NCBI RefSeq assembly: GCF_004345855.1
Contig: NZ_SLXN01000004.1
Span: 124,001-188,000, forward strand
Reading direction: 5' to 3'
Length of the DNA stretch: 64,000 bases
Source of the DNA: Sphingomonas sp. BK235
Lineage (GTDB): Bacteria; Pseudomonadota; Alphaproteobacteria; Sphingomonadales; Sphingomonadaceae
Within the stretch, counting starts at the first letter, position 1. Each line of letters starts with the position of its first letter. The notes beneath the pieces were generated by a model that saw only the letters and a program-made list of their open reading frames with translations, was not told the DNA's origin and searched no databases. Below, piece by piece: positions 61,082 to 64,000 of this stretch. A program made the position numbers and the translations under genes.

Positions 61082-63046
61082 ATGGCGATGGATTTCAGAG
61101 GAACGGACGGTGCGGCGATGACCACCGAGACGATCGACACGGCGACCGCGACCAGCGAGGCGCAGGCGACCCGCGAGGCGCAGCCCGGCAGCGACACGCC
61201 CGGCAGCGACACCATCGCCAAGCACGGCGCGCGCGCGCGGCCCTATCCGGTCGAGGTCGATCACGGGCGCGACGCGCTGCTGACCGACTTCGGCAAGGAG
61301 ACGCTCAAGGACCGCTACCTGCTGCCCGGCGAGAGCTTCCAGGACCTGTTCGTCCGCGTCGCCTCGGCCTATGCCGACGACGCCGCGCACGCGCAGCGGC
61401 TGTACGATTATATCTCCAAGCTGTGGTTCATGCCCGCCACGCCGGTCCTGTCCAACGGCGGCACCGGGCGCGGGCTGCCGATCAGCTGCTACCTCAACTC
61501 GGTGCCCGACAGCCTCGACGGCATCGTGCAGACCTGGAACGAGAACGTCTGGCTCGCCTCGCGCGGCGGCGGGATCGGCACCTATTGGGGCAATGTCCGC
61601 GGCATCGGCGAGCCGGTCGGGCTCAACGGCAAGACCAGCGGCATCATCCCCTTCGTGCGCGTGATGGACTCGCTGACGCTGGCGATCAGCCAGGGCTCGC
61701 TGCGGCGCGGCTCGGCCGCCTGCTACCTCGACATCTCGCACCCCGAGATTGAGGAGTTCCTCGAGATCCGCAAACCCTCGGGCGACTTCAACCGCAAGGC
61801 GCTCAACCTGCACCACGGCGTGCTGATCCCCGATGCCTTCATGGCGGCGGTGCGCGACGGCGCCGAGTGGCAGCTCAAGAGCCCCAAGGACGGCTCGGTG
61901 CGCGGCACGGTGGACGCGCGCGCGCTGTTCCAGAAGCTGGTGGAGACCCGGCTGGCCACGGGCGAGCCGTACATCGTCTTCGCCGACCATGTGAACTCGA
62001 CCATGCCCAAGCATCACCGCGACCTCGGGCTCAAGGTCTCGACCTCGAACCTGTGCAGCGAGATCACGCTGCCGACCGGCCGCGACCATCTCGGCAACGA
62101 CCGCACCGCGGTGTGCTGCCTCTCCTCGCTCAACCTCGAGACGTGGGACGAGTGGAAGGACGAGAAGGGCTTCGTCGAGGACGTGATGCGCTTCCTCGAC
62201 AACGTGCTGCAGGATTACATCGACCGGCACGAACCGGGGATGGAGCGCGCGGCCTATTCGGCCGGGCGCGAGCGCTCGGTCGGGCTGGGCGTGATGGGCT
62301 TCCACTCCTTCCTCCAGCAGCGCGGGCTGCCGTTCGAGGGGGCGATGGCGAAGAGCTGGAACCTCAAGATGTTCCGCCAGATCAACGCGCAGGTGAACGA
62401 GGCCTCGATGGTGCTCGCGCACGAGCGCGGGCCGTGCCCCGACGCCGCCGACATGGGGGTGATGGAGCGTTTCTCGTGCAAGATGGCGATCGCGCCGACC
62501 GCGTCGATCTCGATCATCTGCGGCGGCACCAGCGCCTGCATCGAGCCGATCCCGGCCAACATCTACACGCACAAGACGCTGTCGGGCAGCTTCGCGGTGA
62601 AGAACCCGTATCTCGAGAAGCTGCTCACCGAGAAGAGCAAGAACTCGGACGCGGTGTGGAACTCGATCCTCGAGCATGGCGGCTCGGTGCAGCACCTCGA
62701 CTTCCTCAGCCAGGAGGAGAAGGACTGCTACAAGACGTCGTTCGAGATCGACCAGCGCTGGCTGCTCGAGCTCGCCGGCGACCGCACGCCCTATATCGAC
62801 CAGGCGCAGTCGCTCAACCTGTTCATCCCGGCGGACGTGGAGAAGTGGGACCTCTTGATGCTTCACTTCCGGGCGTGGGAGCTGGGGATCAAGTCGCTCT
62901 ATTACCTCCGCTCCAAGTCGGTGCAGCGCGCCGGTTTCGCGGGCGCGGAGGGCCAGGGCGGGGTCGAGGCGGACAACACGCTCGACAAGCCGCAATTCTC
63001 GCTCGCCGAGAGCACCGACTATGACGAGTGCCTCGCCTGCCAGTGA
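61082..63046 (+). CDS. nrdA: Class I ribonucleotide reductase alpha subunit
   Basis: This protein of about 654 residues reduces ribonucleotides to deoxyribonucleotides. Active-site residues are visible: the first redox cysteine in LPISCYLNSV (about 136), N/C/E in SNLCSEI (about 323, 325, 327), the second cysteine in VCCLSSLNL (about 345/346), the radical-transfer YY (about 607-608) and the C-terminal CLAC pair. No N-terminal ATP-cone domain is seen, unlike E. coli NrdA, so activity regulation must differ. The start is chosen at 61082 with GGGAG upstream; 61088 is possible. No nrdB is adjacent. It is divergent from the HWE kinase. Confidence 0.95.
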   Translation: MAMDFRGTDGAAMTTETIDTATATSEAQATREAQPGSDTPGSDTIAKHGARARPYPVEVDHGRDALLTDFGKETLKDRYLLPGESFQDLFVRVASAYADDAAHAQRLYDYISKLWFMPATPVLSNGGTGRGLPISCYLNSVPDSLDGIVQTWNENVWLASRGGGIGTYWGNVRGIGEPVGLNGKTSGIIPFVRVMDSLTLAISQGSLRRGSAACYLDISHPEIEEFLEIRKPSGDFNRKALNLHHGVLIPDAFMAAVRDGAEWQLKSPKDGSVRGTVDARALFQKLVETRLATGEPYIVFADHVNSTMPKHHRDLGLKVSTSNLCSEITLPTGRDHLGNDRTAVCCLSSLNLETWDEWKDEKGFVEDVMRFLDNVLQDYIDRHEPGMERAAYSAGRERSVGLGVMGFHSFLQQRGLPFEGAMAKSWNLKMFRQINAQVNEASMVLAHERGPCPDAADMGVMERFSCKMAIAPTASISIICGGTSACIEPIPANIYTHKTLSGSFAVKNPYLEKLLTEKSKNSDAVWNSILEHGGSVQHLDFLSQEEKDCYKTSFEIDQRWLLELAGDRTPYIDQAQSLNLFIPADVEKWDLLMLHFRAWELGIKSLYYLRSKSVQRAGFAGAEGQGGVEADNTLDKPQFSLAESTDYDECLACQ

Positions 63047-63053
63047 CAGGACA

Positions 63054-63077
63054 GCGCGCGCGCTCCGGCGCGCGCGC
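63054..63077. terminator. Perfect GC hairpin between nrdA and the uracil-DNA glycosylase gene
   Basis: Ten-base GCGCGCGCGC arms flank a TCCG loop, eight bases after the nrdA stop codon and between convergent genes. It lacks a T run; it is the only candidate terminator in the 53-base gap. Confidence 0.5.
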
Positions 63078-63099
63078 TCCGGCGCGACGAGCGTCCCGC

Positions 63100-63807
63100 T
63101 CAGCCGCGATCGCGCAGCGCGACCGCGCGCGCGAACACCGCGTCGAGCATCGCGGGGGTGAGCCGCCCGGTGTTCTGGTTGTAGCGGGAGCAATGATAGC
63201 TATCGATCACGATCCGGCCGTCGGGCATGCGATGCTCGGCCAGATGCGCGAAGCGCGCCTTGGGCAGCTTGCCGCCCAGCGCCTTGACGATCGACTGATG
63301 CGCCACCTGCCCCAGCGCGACGAAGACGCGCGCGTGCGGCAGCGCCGCCACCTGCGCCGACAGGAAGCCGCGGCAGTGGCGCACCTCCTCGGGCGTGGGC
63401 TTGTTCTCGGGCGGGACGCAGCGCACCGCGTTGAGGATGATCGCGCCCACCGGTGTCGCCCCCGCCCCGCCACGCGCCTCGCCCGTCGTCCCGCCCGCGG
63501 CCTCTCCTTCTGTCGTTGCCGAGGTCTCGTTCAGGGTGGCGAGCCCGTGCCGGGCCATCGTCTCGAACAGCAGCGTACCCGCGCCGTCGCCGGTGAAGGC
63601 GCGGCCGGTGCGATTGGCGCCGTGCTTGCCGGGCGCGAGCCCGACCACCCCGAGCCAGGCCGCGGCGTCGCCGAGCGCGGGCACGGGCGCGTTCCACCAG
63701 CCGGGCTGTTCGGCGCGCAACCGCTCGCGCAACGCCACCAGCCGCGGACAGCGCGGGCAGTCGCGCGGCGGCTCGGTCGCCGGGAGCGGTGAGGGTGCGA
63801 AGTCCAT
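63100..63807 (-). CDS. Uracil-DNA glycosylase, family 5-like (iron-sulfur)
   Basis: This 235-residue DNA repair enzyme removes uracil and related bases. The motif GLAPGKHGANRTGRAFTGD fits the UDGb (family 5) signature, and DSYHCSRYNQNTGRLT resembles its second motif. Four cysteines suitable for a [4Fe-4S] cluster are present (CPRCP at 17-20 and two in CVPPENKPTPEEVRHC). An insertion rich in glycine and threonine lies between motif 1 and the cysteine pair. ATG at 63807 is preferred to an upstream TTG. Confidence 0.9.
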   Translation of the reverse strand: MDFAPSPLPATEPPRDCPRCPRLVALRERLRAEQPGWWNAPVPALGDAAAWLGVVGLAPGKHGANRTGRAFTGDGAGTLLFETMARHGLATLNETSATTEGEAAGGTTGEARGGAGATPVGAIILNAVRCVPPENKPTPEEVRHCRGFLSAQVAALPHARVFVALGQVAHQSIVKALGGKLPKARFAHLAEHRMPDGRIVIDSYHCSRYNQNTGRLTPAMLDAVFARAVALRDRG

Positions 63808-63830
63808 CGGGGTGCGATAGGCGTGCGACG

Positions 63831-64000
63831 ATGCTAGGCTCAAGTCACGGACGACACCTTTATCTCATCGGCGTCGGCGGCAATCGCCGCGGACGCCACG
63901 GCGGCCCGCGCGCCGAGGTGGCGGCGGCGCTGGCCGAGCTGGGCGGGCGCGCCGCGCCGATCGTGGCGAGCGCGCCGCTCGGCCCCTCGACGCGCACCTT
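63831..64000 (+). CDS. folK: FolK (dihydropteridine pyrophosphokinase), N-terminal part
   Basis: The gene runs off the right edge; 56 codons are present. HLYLIGVGGNRRGRHGGP matches the glycine-rich FolK N-terminus, followed by a helix and the SAPLGPSTRT segment. FolK transfers pyrophosphate from ATP to 6-hydroxymethyl-dihydropterin in folate synthesis. It is divergent from the glycosylase gene with only 23 bases between the start codons. The assignment rests on the N-terminal fragment alone. Confidence 0.7.
   Translation, partial: MLGSSHGRHLYLIGVGGNRRGRHGGPRAEVAAALAELGGRAAPIVASAPLGPSTRT

Overview
The window is a very GC-rich chromosomal segment from an alphaproteobacterium, most likely a sphingomonad (Sphingomonas or a close relative). 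The basis is the gene content: ybgC-tolQRAB-pal, a Ros/MucR-type regulator, two large TonB-dependent receptors, an HWE histidine kinase, a fused cysNC, and rpiB-glyA-nrdR in a row. Intergenic regions are full of GTCATCCCGG...CCGGGATGAC palindromic repeats. I see no rRNA, tRNA, insertion sequence, prophage or CRISPR array. Genes are densely packed and many neighbours overlap by GTGA or ATGA.

Layout. 0-2 kb: groES under a CIRCE operator, then a MATE exporter. 2-5.7 kb: sulfate activation operon cysQ-cysD-cysNC. 5.8-9.1 kb: a nested palindrome cluster, then ccmF-dsbE-ccmH for cytochrome c maturation. 9.4-12.2 kb: two tandem exported amidohydrolases, one lacking its metal ligands. 12.4-13.8 kb: a MucR-like regulator and an MpaB-family (DUF2236) protein. 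13.9-19 kb: the Tol-Pal envelope system, with repeats inserted between tolA and tolB. 19-22.6 kb: MBL-fold hydrolase, UDP-glucose dehydrogenase, unknown secreted protein. 22.9-25.9 kb: rsmI and an LpoA-like lipoprotein, divergent with overlapping start codons, then a CitE-like lyase. 26.5-31 kb: lipoprotein, rpiB-glyA-small protein-nrdR, and a GIY-YIG/TrmJ reading frame fused across a repeat. 31-40 kb: putative HTH protein, dctA, pepN and a GGDEF/EAL/PilZ protein. 39.7-42.2 kb: a 22-bp tandem array, class I fumarase and a truncated GNAT gene. 42.3-47 kb: siderophore receptor, methyltransferase, a possible 18-codon ORF, a lipoprotein and small proteins. 47-52.3 kb: DUF1624 membrane protein, FrhB-like and polysaccharide pyruvyl transferase genes, DUF983, cytochrome c, YraN. 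52.4-58.5 kb: large TonB receptor, PPK2, M28 peptidase. 58.6-64 kb: response regulator and HWE kinase, ribonucleotide reductase alpha with candidate NrdR boxes, uracil-DNA glycosylase and the start of folK.

Functional links. nrdR and its likely target nrdA are both present. The genes mostly serve core metabolism and the envelope. The most unusual feature is the repeat layer: palindromes nest inside one another, form tandem arrays, truncate a GNAT gene and bridge two genes into one reading frame. I see no defence system or biosynthetic cluster.
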